Assembly (NCBI GenBank): GCA_945859605.1
Contig: OX243817.1
Location: 31,062,862-31,126,861, forward strand
From: Lumbricus rubellus
Taxonomy: Eukaryota > Annelida > Clitellata > Crassiclitellata > Lumbricidae
DNA length: 64,000 nucleotides
Reading direction: 5' to 3'
Shown here: piece after piece, positions 51,163-62,532 of the stretch
How positions within the stretch are numbered: the stretch's first letter is position 1
Layout: each line of letters opens with the position of its first letter
The notes under the pieces: generated by a model
What the model was told of the DNA's origin: nothing
Seen by the model: only the letters and a program-made list of their open reading frames with translations
Databases searched by the model: none
Translations under genes and position numbers: made by a program

Positions 51163-54078
51163 TTTCTGATGAACGCATAGCATAACTCTAGGCTGTAAGG
51201 TCATGCTTCAAACCTATAGGACAAACTCATTCAGTCACAGATTTCTGATGACATCAATGACATGCACGGAACTGTTTTGTCGCTAGATGCCAGCTAAACG
51301 AGAACTGAGTTCATACTTCTCCGATAATATTTTTATTTATTTATTTTTTCCTCGACCAAAACAACAAACATGATACAATTATGGCAGTGAACAATACCTT
51401 GACATAATTTGGTTAAGAAGGGGAGACCCAGAAGGGATGGACAATCCCACTAATAGGGCCACCCATTATTCGTGTAAAAATATTTTTAAAAATCCCATAA
51501 TATCACATTCAATTGAAGAAATATAGAGATCAATAGGGAGAGAGAAAAACATTATTAAAAAGCAATCGAAAAGTTGCAACTAAATAAAAAAAACACCTCT
51601 TAACTAATGACTTAACTAATGACTTAACTAAGAGCTTGGCGAAACCACTGAGCATAAACCATAACTATTCAATATCTTTTGCTGATAATTGTTACGCACA
51701 ATGCACGCAATGTTGGCCTACATGTATCTACTGTATACATAAATGATTGTACGCATGCACACAGCGTGGGCTCTGCATGAATGTACAGGGTGACCAAATT
51801 TCACCAAACTATTTCAAACAGAACGAAAGTTACATCACTTTTAGAGAGTCAATCCAAATAACTGTCATCAATCTTGATAAATAGGCTATGTGTATTATGG
51901 TCAAACTGGCAATCTTCAACCATAATCTACAGTGAATTTGATTATTTGTCTGCAGCTGCTTTTGATAGCTAGTCACAAACTTCTCAAAGACATTTATTCT
52001 CACCTGCTATGCAACGTTCGATAAATAACTAGACACATAATTATGTCTCATTTGTAGATTGGCCTATTTAAACTTCTATAAGAATAAAAAATTCGCTCCA
52101 AGTCTCACATATCACGCCAAGTCTAGAATGTGGAAGGGTGCAATTATTCAGAATGTCGTATTCTTAGGGCTATTCATGCTTCTTCATAAGCACTTGGGAA
52201 GTCTTGGGAAATTATTTGGTTTAAGGCAGGCCTACAATACTTGTACATGCATAGAATAACAAGGCGCTTCCTATGCTATCGGACGCAATGGTTTGCATTT
52301 AATTAAATAATGAATAGGGGAGAGTGTTCCAAGATGCCCATGCTAACGGAAATTGCACTTTTCTTCTGTGTGGATTTCAAGAGAAGAACATGTTTGACCT
52401 TAATGCAAAGAGTGATAGTTAAAGAAGCAATGACAACAACTATAGAACTTAATTCAATAAGATCAATTGTGTAAATTAAAAAAGAAGACATCTCCAAACT
52501 GGGCGTCTTAGAAACCATTATACTACAAGACGCCCATGGGATGGACATCTTGGAGCAATGAAAATTGACTCAAACAAGTGGCATTGCAATCATACATTTT
52601 TAGCCTAAACCAATAAACTGCATAAGAGCTAAACAAATTAAACCAAGACTAAAATATCCTAGAGCTACAAAGCAAATCAAAACACGAGAATCAAAAACTC
52701 CAACTTCATGCTGTAAGTCATTATTGTCATTTTTCACTCTAAACACAGGCTAACAAAAAAGTCACACACGAATCTCTTGGATGTTTATTCATCTGTAGGC
52801 CTACGTTCTTCATGACACCAACCCTTACACTTCCTGTAGAAACTATAGGCCTATTCATAATTAAAATTATAAAAAGTTACACAGACATTTTCATTAAGTG
52901 AACTTGTTTCAGTGTTCGTTTCAATACATGCTTTCAATAATACTAGCATGATTTAAGCACTGTCTCTTTACGTTTTGTTATTAGATGCCAAACTTGGGGC
53001 AAAGTCAACACTGCTAAGTCAAATCTCAGTCAAAATTCTGCCGCATGTGGCTTACAACATCGAATAGAGGCAACGAAATATTTTGCTGTTCGTTACACAT
53101 TCACCACAAAGTATGGTGGACACGATGATGGCTAGTGATGGTCGTTGAGACTGAAAGTTCAGTGAGCTGACACTCGACAATATTATTTATGATGCCATTC
53201 GATTGAGCATAAGGGTTAGGTCCATGTAGGCCTATGGTGCAAAGTGAATAGGCATATAATAATAAATTTCCTCCCGTATACAAAATCCAGATGACGCTGA
53301 TCTGCTGATGGAGGAAATGACACTGGAATGAGGGTTTGACTGATACTCTTCGTTTTCATTAGTAATCTCATATTACAACCGATGAAGATCTAAGAGCTTA
53401 TAACATCAACTTGTTGAACTCCCAGTTTACATCTGTGTTCGTCGACCGAAACATGTTTTTTTGTAATTGTAGTCTATGATCTAAACACAATATTATTGTA
53501 AGCTGAGTGCACATTATTCTACATTTTTATGGAAAGTAGGGCCTATGGTAAGAAGAACTGGTTAGAATAATATTGCTATAGGCCTAGACCTAGAACTGAG
53601 AGCAAAATGACTACCGCAGACTGCGATTGGGACGATTCTTCTTTCTATAAGAATTCCTAATTTGAAGGAGTGGTTCTGAAAGTCGAAGATAAGCTATGCC
53701 GAACGACATAAAGATTCACCCGACTATGCAACCTTTTGAAGCAATTATAGGCCGACATTTTGGCTGCCATCTTGTTTTCTCATGCAACCGTTAAAAAGTA
53801 ATCTTGCTAACCACGATTTTCGTTCTCAGGAGGGTCAAATTATTTTATAAAAGCATGTTAGCAAATTGTTACTTGATTTGCTTCTAACAGTATCATTTCC
53901 AGATTACAAGCCTAGTCCAATTGGCGGCCATCTTTTCCCCGCCAAAATTAGACCACTTGTCGTGGTCCGATTTTTTGCAACTTTTAGTATGTTCATCGCC
54001 AGACTTAAGAACCAGAAAAATCGTCATTAAACCTTTTCTTTCAATTTTTCGGGGTCATGCCGTAGATTGACCCGAATA
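51163..54078. other. Intergenic stretch upstream of gene A
   Basis: 51163-51330 and 51660-51790 match the gene B upstream region (62017-62180 and 62400-62520), so they belong to the lectin duplication. Between them, 51325-51640 looks like a reversed LINE 3' end (TTTATTTATTTATT head, then GGGGAGACCCAGAAGG). The rest to 54078 is unique, with one MITE; no gene seen. Confidence 0.5.
52324..52557. mobile_element. Short inverted-repeat element
   Basis: Left GTTCCAAGATGCCCATG and right CATGGGATGGACATCTTGGAGC form an imperfect inverted pair; GGGCGTCTT and AAGACGCCC words also pair nearby. No target duplication found. Confidence 0.45.
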
Positions 54079-54825
54079 ATAAAGCACAGTGGCGTAGTTA
54101 CCATGTGTGCACTGTGTGCAAAGCACACGGCCCCACGACCTCCAGGGGCCCACAGAGATTGCAAAAAAAAATTTTTTATTAATCGAACCTGATTAGTAAT
54201 TCGCATTTTTTTGTGACAAATGTAGTTTTTGTGAACACACTTGCATTATTTCTTTACTTTACTGATGCAGTGTCACATATACCATCCGCCGTACTGTTGA
54301 CAGGAAAATCTGTAGACCCTACTGAACTCCTTTTAACTTGTGCTTTTGTCTCAAGTCATGAAAAAATATCCAACATAGCCTAGCTTTAAGTTGAGAACAA
54401 GAGACGAATCATACCATGCAGCATAAGGTTCTTATTTAGCTGATTCGATTTCCTATGCAAGACTAGTGGCATGGGTGTGCCTATGCTAAGTTAAGTCTTC
54501 TTGTCACTTTTTCACAACCAAATTCCAATCCTTATGCTGCTCTCAACTTCTCTCAGCTCTCACCCCGCAATCAGGGAGACGCAAAATGAGCACGTGTAGA
54601 TCAGGGTTGTAGGCTATATGAAATCACGCATATTTACCCCATTTTTGGCACTTGCATAGAATATTGCTAAACTTATTTTTAGGTAGGCCTACAATAAAAG
54701 TATTGTTGATCGTGTCTTTTTCGCGTGCACATTGCAAATCATGGACGGTGGACCTGAATTGATAGTTGCTTGACAATTTCTGCTGAACAAAAGAAAGAAA
54801 CTCTATGACGCCATGACATTGTAGC

Positions 54826-55701
54826 CAGTGGCGGCGCCAGACACTTTTTGTAGCCAGGGCATAGCCAAGGCAGTCACACAAGTAACCAGGGCAGAGGTCG
54901 AGTCACGTGCTCGGTAGTATGGGCTTACATAAGCTTTGACCCAATTATGACACGTTTTTATGTGTTCTAGGCCTACTTTTTATCCGGACACAATGTAGCC
55001 TATTTGCAACGCATGAACATTCTGCATGTGCACTGAGCATTGCAATATAAGCTTACATTGTATTTAACTATTTATAGTGAAATTCAATGTAAAATGGTTC
55101 TGCTACATACTTTTTGTTCCACTAATTTGAATTTGAAACTTCACAATCAAGATCTTACGTTGTCAATTCACGAATAATTTTATAATCTGCACGGTGACGC
55201 ATAGGAATAGCTCTTCGCAGAAATAAGCCGTTTCGACATTTCAATATAGGCAAAGCCCTGCCATAACTTTTTCAATGCCACAATTTTTCCCTGCCAGAAC
55301 TTTTTCCCTGCCAGAACTTTTGCCATGCCAGAATTTTGCCCTACCAGAATTTTAGCTTCCTGAACTTCTGTCTGCCAGAATTTTGCCCTATATTAGAATG
55401 TTTGCCCTGCCTGAATTTTTTCCTGACAGAACTTTTGTCCTGCCAGAATTTTTGCTCTGACAGAATTTTTCTCTGCTAGAACTATTGCTCTGCCAGATTT
55501 GTTCTATCCCAGAACTATTGTCTTCCAGGATGAATTTTTTCATTCCAGAGAGCAGACGGACGTGAACAGTAAGAAACAATATGCCTGAACAAATTCTGGC
55601 AAGCAAAATGTCTGGCAGGGCAACGACCAGGGCAACAGCCAGGGCAAAGGCTTTTTGACAGGGCAAATGCCCTGCCATGTCCTGGCGTAGCGCCGCCACT
55701 T
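54826..55701. mobile_element. 876-bp nested hAT element
   Basis: Ends CAGTGGCGGCGCCAG / CTGGCGTAGCGCCGCCACTT, perfect 8-bp target duplication ATTGTAGC (54818-54825 and 55702-55709). Its right half is built of GCCAGGGCAA and GCCAGAATTTTTGCCCT words. Confidence 0.9.
55255..55515. repeat. 16-20-bp minisatellite TTTTGCCCTGCCAGAA
   Basis: About 14 degenerate units of TTTTGCCCTGCCAGAA type inside the nested hAT element. Confidence 0.85.
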
Positions 55702-56159
55702 ATTGTAGCCTATATAGAAGGCCTACTAATAATAAGTGGATAGGTATAATAATCATCCTAAGTGATAGACTTCAAATTCGACTAAGAAATTACCGAAGCT
55801 ATAGCACTTTAGTTTAGCTGTCTCAGTGGTGTTGCATTCATGTTTATTCTGCGAGTTGTAATGCATGTGTTAGGTTTATAATAGCAGAATATATAGTTTT
55901 AGTGATGTTTATTGCAGGCAGAGTAAGAATTGCTGAGGGTTGTGGGTTTAGCCCCTAGTCTTTCTATTGACGCCATAGTAAAGTCCTCATTGTGGGCCCA
56001 ACTCTACATGGGTCAACGTCTGACCCTCGTGTTATTTTTCTGCAATTCTGATGCTGATTGCATGAACACAAAATACCCGCTTAACAAGGTCAATAAGGGG
56101 CCCATGTGTAACTTCTGCACACGGGCCCATGAAAAGCTAGCTACGCCCCTGATAAAGCA

Positions 56160-57889
56160 TATGCGCCATACCGATGCACAAAGGTAATAGGGTGTTCAAG
56201 TAAGCAGGGAGGGGCGGGGTCACCGGATTTAGGCGATTTGTGTACGGGTGCGTACACAGGGGAGAGATTCTCGACAAAATGTAAGTTCGCAAAATAAATT
56301 TATAATTATAGGACTCCACATTAGCTTATTTATAAATTCGTATTATCCTATAAACTTAGTCGTCAGATGGCACTTGATTACACTATGATTGAATTCAGTT
56401 CAGATGTAAATCATTTTTCATTACATTTAACAAATTCGTGCAAATTTGATAATTAATAAAGACAAATAGCAACCCTACGGTAAACTGAATATTTTACAGA
56501 TGGCATTAGCTAATTAACTATTACAGTTGAGGGGCAGAGAAGCTCATTTGTACGTATGAATAAGGGATTCACACAATGTACGCCTCGCAACATCCCTCGG
56601 GCGAGGGATCCAAAATACAATTTTTTCCCTATGTAATAATGTGGTTGGGCCCATATAAGGTATGCATTATAGGTAGGGTACCTGATGCAATTATTCACCT
56701 CTTTACTTTAGGCCTAGTCTATAATATACTTGCACCAAAAGACCGTCTAATTCTCTATGGAGATAATTATAAGAGAAACAGTTTAGCTTACTTTTTTTAT
56801 TGAATCTGACAGAAAATCGCTTGTAAACCGCAATTTCAGTATATGAAGTTTAATTTTTCATAACTTTTTATCCGTTCAACTTTATCTCATGAAATTTTGG
56901 GATCATATTCTTGGTCCAATTCTCTAAATATTTGGAAAATGTTAGCGTGATATGTTATCAGGCATTAGAGATACATGAAAAACAATTTGGCTTGCTTTTT
57001 TTGAATAACGGTGTACATGTCCACTCTACAGCCGCGGGTCGCAAAGTGCGAAAGTGAGCCATCAGGATAGAGGTTGGTTACGATATGGGAATGGCTATAA
57101 ACAGTGGAAGCGAAACGTTACCGAAGTTAATCCATGATCAATGTCGTGAAGTGCGCAAAAAAGTTGGTTTAGGCCTACAGGAAGAATTCCCACAAAAACA
57201 AAACTTGCTGCGAGGACCACTGATATAAGCTTAATTGACAACTGGGACCAAAAATTTCTTTCTTCATGTTGACATAATAAGGTGCATGTCTTTTGATTTA
57301 AGTTATAATGCACTTTGGACTACTGTAGTTTCTATCCTTGTGAATTTGGTGCTCATTATTATACATTAAAACTATTATTGGATATTGGTCAAAAAGAGCA
57401 TCATAATCATAATTATTTGTTTATTCAATAAGTACAAGCGCGGTGTGTGGAATAGACCGGTTACGTTGTTCAAAATTATATAACTTCAAAGTGAATTCAT
57501 ATAGGCTAATTATTTAAATCAACTAAGAATACCACGTCTTTAATCAGAAATGAATGTTCATCAGTTGCAATGTCACAACGTATGATATCTGATCTCAAAC
57601 ACGACAACCAGCCGCCTCTCTGTAGACGTTGTCGTTAGAAACCTTGGGTTACATATAATTATAGGCTAATATAAATTGATATTTTGACGAAATAACCAAC
57701 GCCGAAGATCTATATCGACAGAACATTAGCTGCCTATAGTTTATTACATGCTAACTTGTATCGAGTAGTCCTTAACATTTTAACAGATCAAGTTTGTTCA
57801 TTCCTATATTCGTTGAATGCAATATATCGGTCGTTTTAATAATGTAAGCTCTCTCTCTGTATATATAATGTAGGTTGTGTATAAATAGA

Positions 57890-57928
<39 letters not shown>

Positions 57929-58160
57929 CATCCATATGCTCTGCAAAGTGCCAAAAAGCGCAATCTAATGATCGTCATTGTCATTTTTCTACACGACGTA
58001 ATAGTCGTGCGCGTAATTAATTAATAATTATTATTGAGTGAACGTTCTTATGAGTCCACGGTTATGCAAGTTGAAACTAAATAATTGCTCGACACACCTG
58101 CATATAATTAGGCCTATGTGCATATAATGGTTTCTACATGCAGGCTTCTCTGCTGTTTTG
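56160..58160. other. Intergenic stretch downstream of lectin gene B
   Basis: No supported gene; the short frames have no family features. A TA microsatellite lies at 57891-57924. No AATAAA was recognised for gene B on the minus strand in the first 150 bp. Confidence 0.5.
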
Positions 58161-58167
58161 TAGCAAC

Positions 58168-58448
58168 TTACATTTCGCAGAGTGTGAAATATAAATCCCC
58201 GCATGGAGCATTATTCCAGTTGTGACCTAAACCTGGCACAATATGAGCACAGGGCTCGCTATCTACTCCATCTATCTCACAGTCCGGTTGATCTGTTGCC
58301 CAGCGTGTGAAGTTAAAAGGTATGTTGATTCCATTCAGTGTCTTCCAGACGAAAGGATTGTCACATCGCCCGAAAGTTCTTCGTTGTCCGCTAGTCCATA
58401 CCCCATTTAAATACGGATCCGTATATGGTGGAGATGCGAGACCATTTT
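58168..58448 (-). CDS. Lectin gene B, exon 3 (C-terminal half of C-type lectin domain)
   Basis: 281 nt, begins after acceptor TGTTCTAG in phase 1 and ends TAA at 58168-58170. It encodes NGVWTSGQRR, CDNPFVWKTLNGINIPFNFT, RWATDQPDCE with the QPD triplet associated with galactose-type binding, and HNWNNAPCGDLYFTLCEM, where WNN replaces WND. Paralogue A has NPD and WND, so the two lectins probably differ in sugar or calcium binding. Confidence 0.88.
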
Positions 58449-58698
58449 CTAGAACAGCCACAATGAAGTAGGACGCATCAACCTAGCATGTCATTTTAAC
58501 TTCCCTTTACCTAAATTTTACTTTGATTGTTTCGATTTTACTCGCTTTTGTCGCCTATTTATCTATAGTACCAACTATGGTTGATGCTACATAATTATTA
58601 TTGGTCTGCTTATGGACAGTAGTAGGGGCCTATTAAGTGCCTTAAACCTTCGCCTTCTTTGAGGCGAAGCCAGAGCTTTGACTTTTCTATACTTGTCA

Positions 58699-58756
<58 letters not shown>
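58699..58756. repeat. (CA)n microsatellite in intron 2 of gene B
   Basis: About 29 CA units within the 601-bp intron 58449-59049. Confidence 0.95.
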
Positions 58757-58759
<3 letters not shown>

Positions 58760-59049
58760 AGATACACACATTTGCGTACTTTGCAGCATTCTATGGGCGT
58801 TATAGCCAAAATATATTCGGTGTTGGTTCTAGCATAGTCAATAATACACATAATTGCATTAATAGGTTTTTCATTTAAATGGTGCAAGCTGGAATCTTCC
58901 TAAAATTGGTGGTCGATGAGCCCTTTCTGTGTCCCCAGATAACTTTTTTCTCTTGGTCTATCGCACTGGGAGCACCCCTGAATTGTGCACACGACGAGAT
59001 GCGCAATATAAATTTACAAATAGGGCCTACGATCCTGGCGTTTACTTAC

Positions 59050-59235
59050 TGCGGAACTGCAGCTGAAGATATCTGACAATGGCGTCGTTTTCCTCTTGAC
59101 TTGTTATTGCAGCCAAATGCGCTCCTGTCATTATTCCTCTGCATCTTTCAGTTGCGTTATCCCAAGTCATTTGCTCGGAAATGAATGTGAAGCATCTACC
59201 TGCTTCGGGTAGGTAATCGAATCCCAAGGGGCACA
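59050..59235 (-). CDS. Lectin gene B, exon 2 (N-terminal half of C-type lectin domain)
   Basis: 186 nt, phase 1 at both borders. The acceptor is TATATGTAG, the donor a consensus GTAAGTAA at 59049 downward. It encodes CPLGFDYLPEAGRCFTFISE, MTWDNATERCRG, HLAAITSQEENDAIVRYLQ. Same length and phase as gene A exon 2; differences are scattered substitutions. Confidence 0.92.
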
Positions 59236-59837
59236 CTACATATAGGACACAGCAAGATGCAACAGAATCGAAGATTCAAGTCGGCTAAACAATGCAAATG
59301 ACTATTTTTGATCTTGCCGATATTATCTTGATTCAATGTTGTTTTTGGTTTAAATTATAATTATTGATCTGATTGATTCCATACGGTTGTAGTCTAAGTA
59401 GAGCTCTAAAATGTGAAGAAAGAGTACTGGTACCCTCCCCTCGGTCATAAGGCGTTGAAACAAAGATAAATCATTCACACGCAGTTGCGTGTGAAATTAT
59501 GCTATTTAAGGATGGGCAGTATCAAAATCACTTGAATCACAATGCACTTCAAAAAGCGCTACTCGAAAGCCAAGCGCGGGACACCGGCTCATTCATGAGC
59601 GCTGCGTTCCCTCCAATGGGTTGTCCGTAGGAGTAGCCCAAAGGAGTTCCGGGTCCATTGCCGTAGAATCAGAGAGGGTGGAACAGCTACTAAGGCGGGT
59701 GTAGCTGGGTCGGGAATTGGTAAATTGGAAGGTGGATGATCAGATGGGACAAGGTAAGTGTACTTGAATGGGTGTGACTTCAATCTCGAATGAAAGCCCG
59801 ATATGTGATGGATAGAAGAGTCTACAGTATGTGGTGA

Positions 59838-60045
59838 TGATGAGTGATTAGTAATGATTGTGAAGGAACTGGTGGTAAACGGAAAAGAGGCAGGCCAAGA
59901 AATACCTGGAGACACGCTTTCAGGAAGGACCTGGAGCGGATGGGACTGGGCTGGGACGAGGCGGAGGTGGTGGCTGGCGATCGTGTGGTGTGGCGAGGAC
60001 TTGTCGACCAATGTTCCGATCGGAACTGGAGGAACTAAGTCTAAG
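59838..60045 (+). pseudogene. LINE C-terminal fragment (RTE/CFDP2-like)
   Basis: GKRKRGRPRNTWRHAFRKDL and DRVVWRGLVDQC, the typical C-terminal end of invertebrate RTE-like reverse transcriptase proteins, followed by a short tail (TCTAAGTAAAG). Plus strand, inside intron 1 of gene B. Confidence 0.75.
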
Positions 60046-60169
60046 TAAAGTGAAGGCACTGCAAATGAGCGTACCGATATTGAGAAGACAGATCACTCAA
60101 AAGGCGTGGTGCCGTGTTGGATAATATTATGACTCGCATGGAGAACTTCAAATCACTTGCTATTGGAGA

Positions 60170-60310
60170 GAGCGAAAGAGAAAGAGAGAGACAGAGACAG
60201 AGAGAAAGAGAGACAGAGAGAGACAGAGACAGACAGAGACAGACAGAGACAGACAGAGACAGACAGAGACAGACAGAGACAGACAGACAGACAGACAGAA
60301 GGAGGGAGGG
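60170..60310. repeat. (GAGACA)n / (GACA)n microsatellite
   Basis: Purine-rich GAGACAGA and GACAGACA array. Long frames here are artefacts. Confidence 0.92.
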
Positions 60311-60626
60311 AGGGGCGGAAGGGAAGGAGGAAGGAAGGCAGAGAGGGATCATTGTATCAGAAATAGAGCGGGTTGGCTGCATGAATGGTGAAGAGTTTGC
60401 GAAGATATCTTGGCTGGGAGTATTTTGTAGGGGTCGTCGGTTAAGCAGAGAATTTCTTTGAAGTGGATTCGCTCTGGAATTCTCAACCAGTGAAGAGACT
60501 TCATCATTGAAGACATTATTATTCGAACACGTTACAGTGGCTTGGGTAGTGAGCAGTTGGAACTCCGAAGAAGAGTTATAATAGAAACACATTAAGCGAT
60601 ACCAGGGTTCCATAGGATGGTGAACA

Positions 60627-60659
60627 TGTTTAGACAACACGGCAACGAAACGCGACCTA
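60627..60659 (+). repeat. Inverted fragment of the lectin coiled-coil repeat
   Basis: On the plus strand this encodes NMFRQHGNETR, the core of the 25-residue unit, opposite in direction to gene B. A 33-bp inverted copy within intron 1. Confidence 0.7.
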
Positions 60660-60878
60660 GGACACATAAAAGGAAATTACCAAACACGTAGGTCCTATTT
60701 AATTATATGAACCCCCGATTCATCGGAGTTCGCTATAGGCCTATGTCAATAATTTGGATATAAAGAAACCCGATTAAAAGGGTTCCTGAAAAGTAAGCTT
60801 ATTGTAAATTTAATCAAAATAAAAGAAGTAGATGTGTGCGCGTGTTCATGTTTAGAAGTTGAGGGTTTCGAAACAAAC

Positions 60879-61815
60879 CTCTGCTGGTCAGATTTTGCTG
60901 TTGAATCACGACATGCTGAATTTCTTCAATTTTCGATTTCATCTCCTGTGCAACCCTCGTCTCATTACCGTGTTGTCTAAACATGTCTTGTCTAATTCCT
61001 TCGATTTTCAAATTCATCTCCTGTGCAACCCTCGTCTCATTACCGTGTTGTCTAAACATGTCTTGTCTAATTCCTTCGATTTTCAAATTCATCTCCTGTG
61101 CAACCCTCGTCTCATTACCGTGTTGTCTAAACATGTCTTGTCTAATTCCTTCGATTTTTGATTTCATCTCCTGTGCAACCCGCGTCTCATTGCCGTGCTG
61201 TTTAAACATGTTTTGTCTAATTTCTTCAATTTTCGATTTCATCTCCTGTGCAACCCTCGTCTCATTGCCGTGTTGTCTAAACATATTTTGTTTAATTTCT
61301 TCAATTTTCGATTTCACCTCCTGTGCAGCCCGCGTTTCGGTGCCGTGTTGTCTAAACATGTCTTGTCGAATTTCTTCAATTTTCGATTTCATCTCCTGTG
61401 CAACCCTCGTCTCATTGCCGTGTTGTCTAAACATATTTTGTTTAATTTCTTCAATTTTCGATTTCACCTCCTGTGCAGCCCGCGTTTCGGTGCCGTGTTG
61501 TCTAAACATGTCTTGTCGAATTTCTTCAATTTTCGATTTCATCTCCTGTGCAACCCTCGTCTCATTGCCGTGTTGTCTAAACATGTCTTGTCGAATTTCT
61601 TCTATTTCCGACTTCATATCCAGCAATGCCTGCGTTTCTGTGTGAACTGCAGTTTGTTGTAGGTTCACTAACAGTTGACGAATAGACTCCATCACGGACG
61701 TCATATCATCAAACATATTACTCGCGTATGTTGCTTCATTTCTGTTTGAAATGGTCGACTGACAATTGATAGCGATTGCAAAGTTCATCAGCAGTAGAAG
61801 TGTGACGTCCACCAT
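60879..61815 (-). CDS. Lectin gene B, exon 1: signal peptide and 25-residue-repeat coiled coil
   Basis: First exon of a predicted 467-residue secreted lectin: complement(60879..61815), (59050..59235), (58168..58448). ATG at 61815 gives MVDVTLLLLMNFAIAINCQS, a signal peptide. Residues 62-312 are ten 25-residue units (RVAQEMKSKIEEIRQ, then QHGNET or QHGTET), a presumed coiled coil with a sequon in most units. The donor follows TSRG at 60877-60878, giving 312 codons plus one base; with 186 and 281 nt the whole frame closes exactly. Units alternate in pairs (VAQEM / AAQEV), showing expansion of a two-unit block. The compact gene is free of large insertions and is the better guide to the structure of gene A. 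Confidence 0.9.
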
Positions 61816-61894
61816 GGTGATAAGTAAAGATTTAAAATTGATGCTTTGGTGTCTTTCCTCTGTTTTGTTCAATTGATGTCATCTCATTGTAGCG

Positions 61895-61904
61895 ATTATT
61901 TACA
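61895..61904 (-). promoter_or_regulatory. TATA-like element of lectin gene B
   Basis: Minus-strand GTAAATAAT at the place where gene A has TATAAATAA, about 80 bp upstream of the ATG. Flanking sequence (GATGTCATCTCATTG, GATGGTCATTAAGAGCAATG) is strongly conserved between the two genes. Confidence 0.4.
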
Positions 61905-62164
61905 CGCTACTGCCGATGGTCATTAAGAGCAATGTTAAACTTATCAAATAAATTATTATGGAAGGGCACATGATCAACAATAATAACACACCCACCATGA
62001 AAGTATTTCATTTCAGATGAACGCATGACACAGGCTACCTCTATTATATTGAAGGGTCACAAAATAAACCCATAGGACAAACTCATTATGTCAGAGATTC
62101 CTGATGACTTAATAATTGACATCCACGGAACTCTTGTTGTCACTAGACGTCAGCTAAACGATAG

Positions 62165-62391
62165 TTGATTTGTTTGTATGTGCACTTGTTATAGCGCCCC
62201 TTCAAGCTCTCTCTACTCAGAGGCGCTCCCGATGCAGAGCGGACACTGCATCGGAGTTTCACGCCGAAGCGCTGAGCAATTGTAAGTGAAGGACTTGCCC
62301 AAGGTCCTTACGCGGCTTGAGGGTGGATTCGAACCTCGGACCTTCCGGCTCCAAGGCAACGACGCCACCACTAGACCACCGTGCCCCACTG
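62165..62391 (-). mobile_element. tRNA-derived SINE with LINE-like tail
   Basis: Minus strand: GGGGCACGGTGGTCTAGTGG contains an A box, GAGGTTCGAATCC a B box, then CCTTGGGCAAGTCCTTCAC as core, and a 3' tail GGAGCGCCTCTGAGTAG..GCTTGAAGGGGCGCTATA. The tail matches the 3' UTR of the CR1/L2-type LINE in this window (41600-41690). It is absent from the corresponding place upstream of gene A. Not a functional tRNA. Confidence 0.82.
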
Positions 62392-62532
62392 ATATCCTAT
62401 CCTACGTCTCCGACAACATCTTCTGATGGTAAATTATTATGCACAATGCACACAGTGTATCTACGCATAAAATTGTGCATGTAGGCTATGCACGCACAAT
62501 TGCACATTGTACATAATGTATGCATGTATGTA

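Larger units (their letters stand above)
54087..56151. mobile_element. 2.1-kb hAT element with a second hAT nested inside
   Basis: Ends CAGTGGCGTAG / CTACGCCCCTG with subterminal GGGCCCATGTGTAACTT-type inverse pairs, and a perfect 8-bp target duplication ATAAAGCA (54079-54086 and 56152-56159). The left interior (54530-54800) is shared with the hAT relic at 23960-25053. No intact transposase. Confidence 0.9.
59236..60878 (-). other. Intron 1 of lectin gene B
   Basis: 1643 bp from the donor at 60877-60878 to the acceptor at 59236-59237. It contains a LINE fragment (59838-60045), a purine microsatellite (60170-60310) and a short inverted fragment of the coiled-coil repeat (60627-60659). Confidence 0.75.

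Noticed and set aside
62300..62391. tRNA gene on the minus strand
   Set aside because: Head of a SINE with core and LINE-derived tail; no intact acceptor stem.
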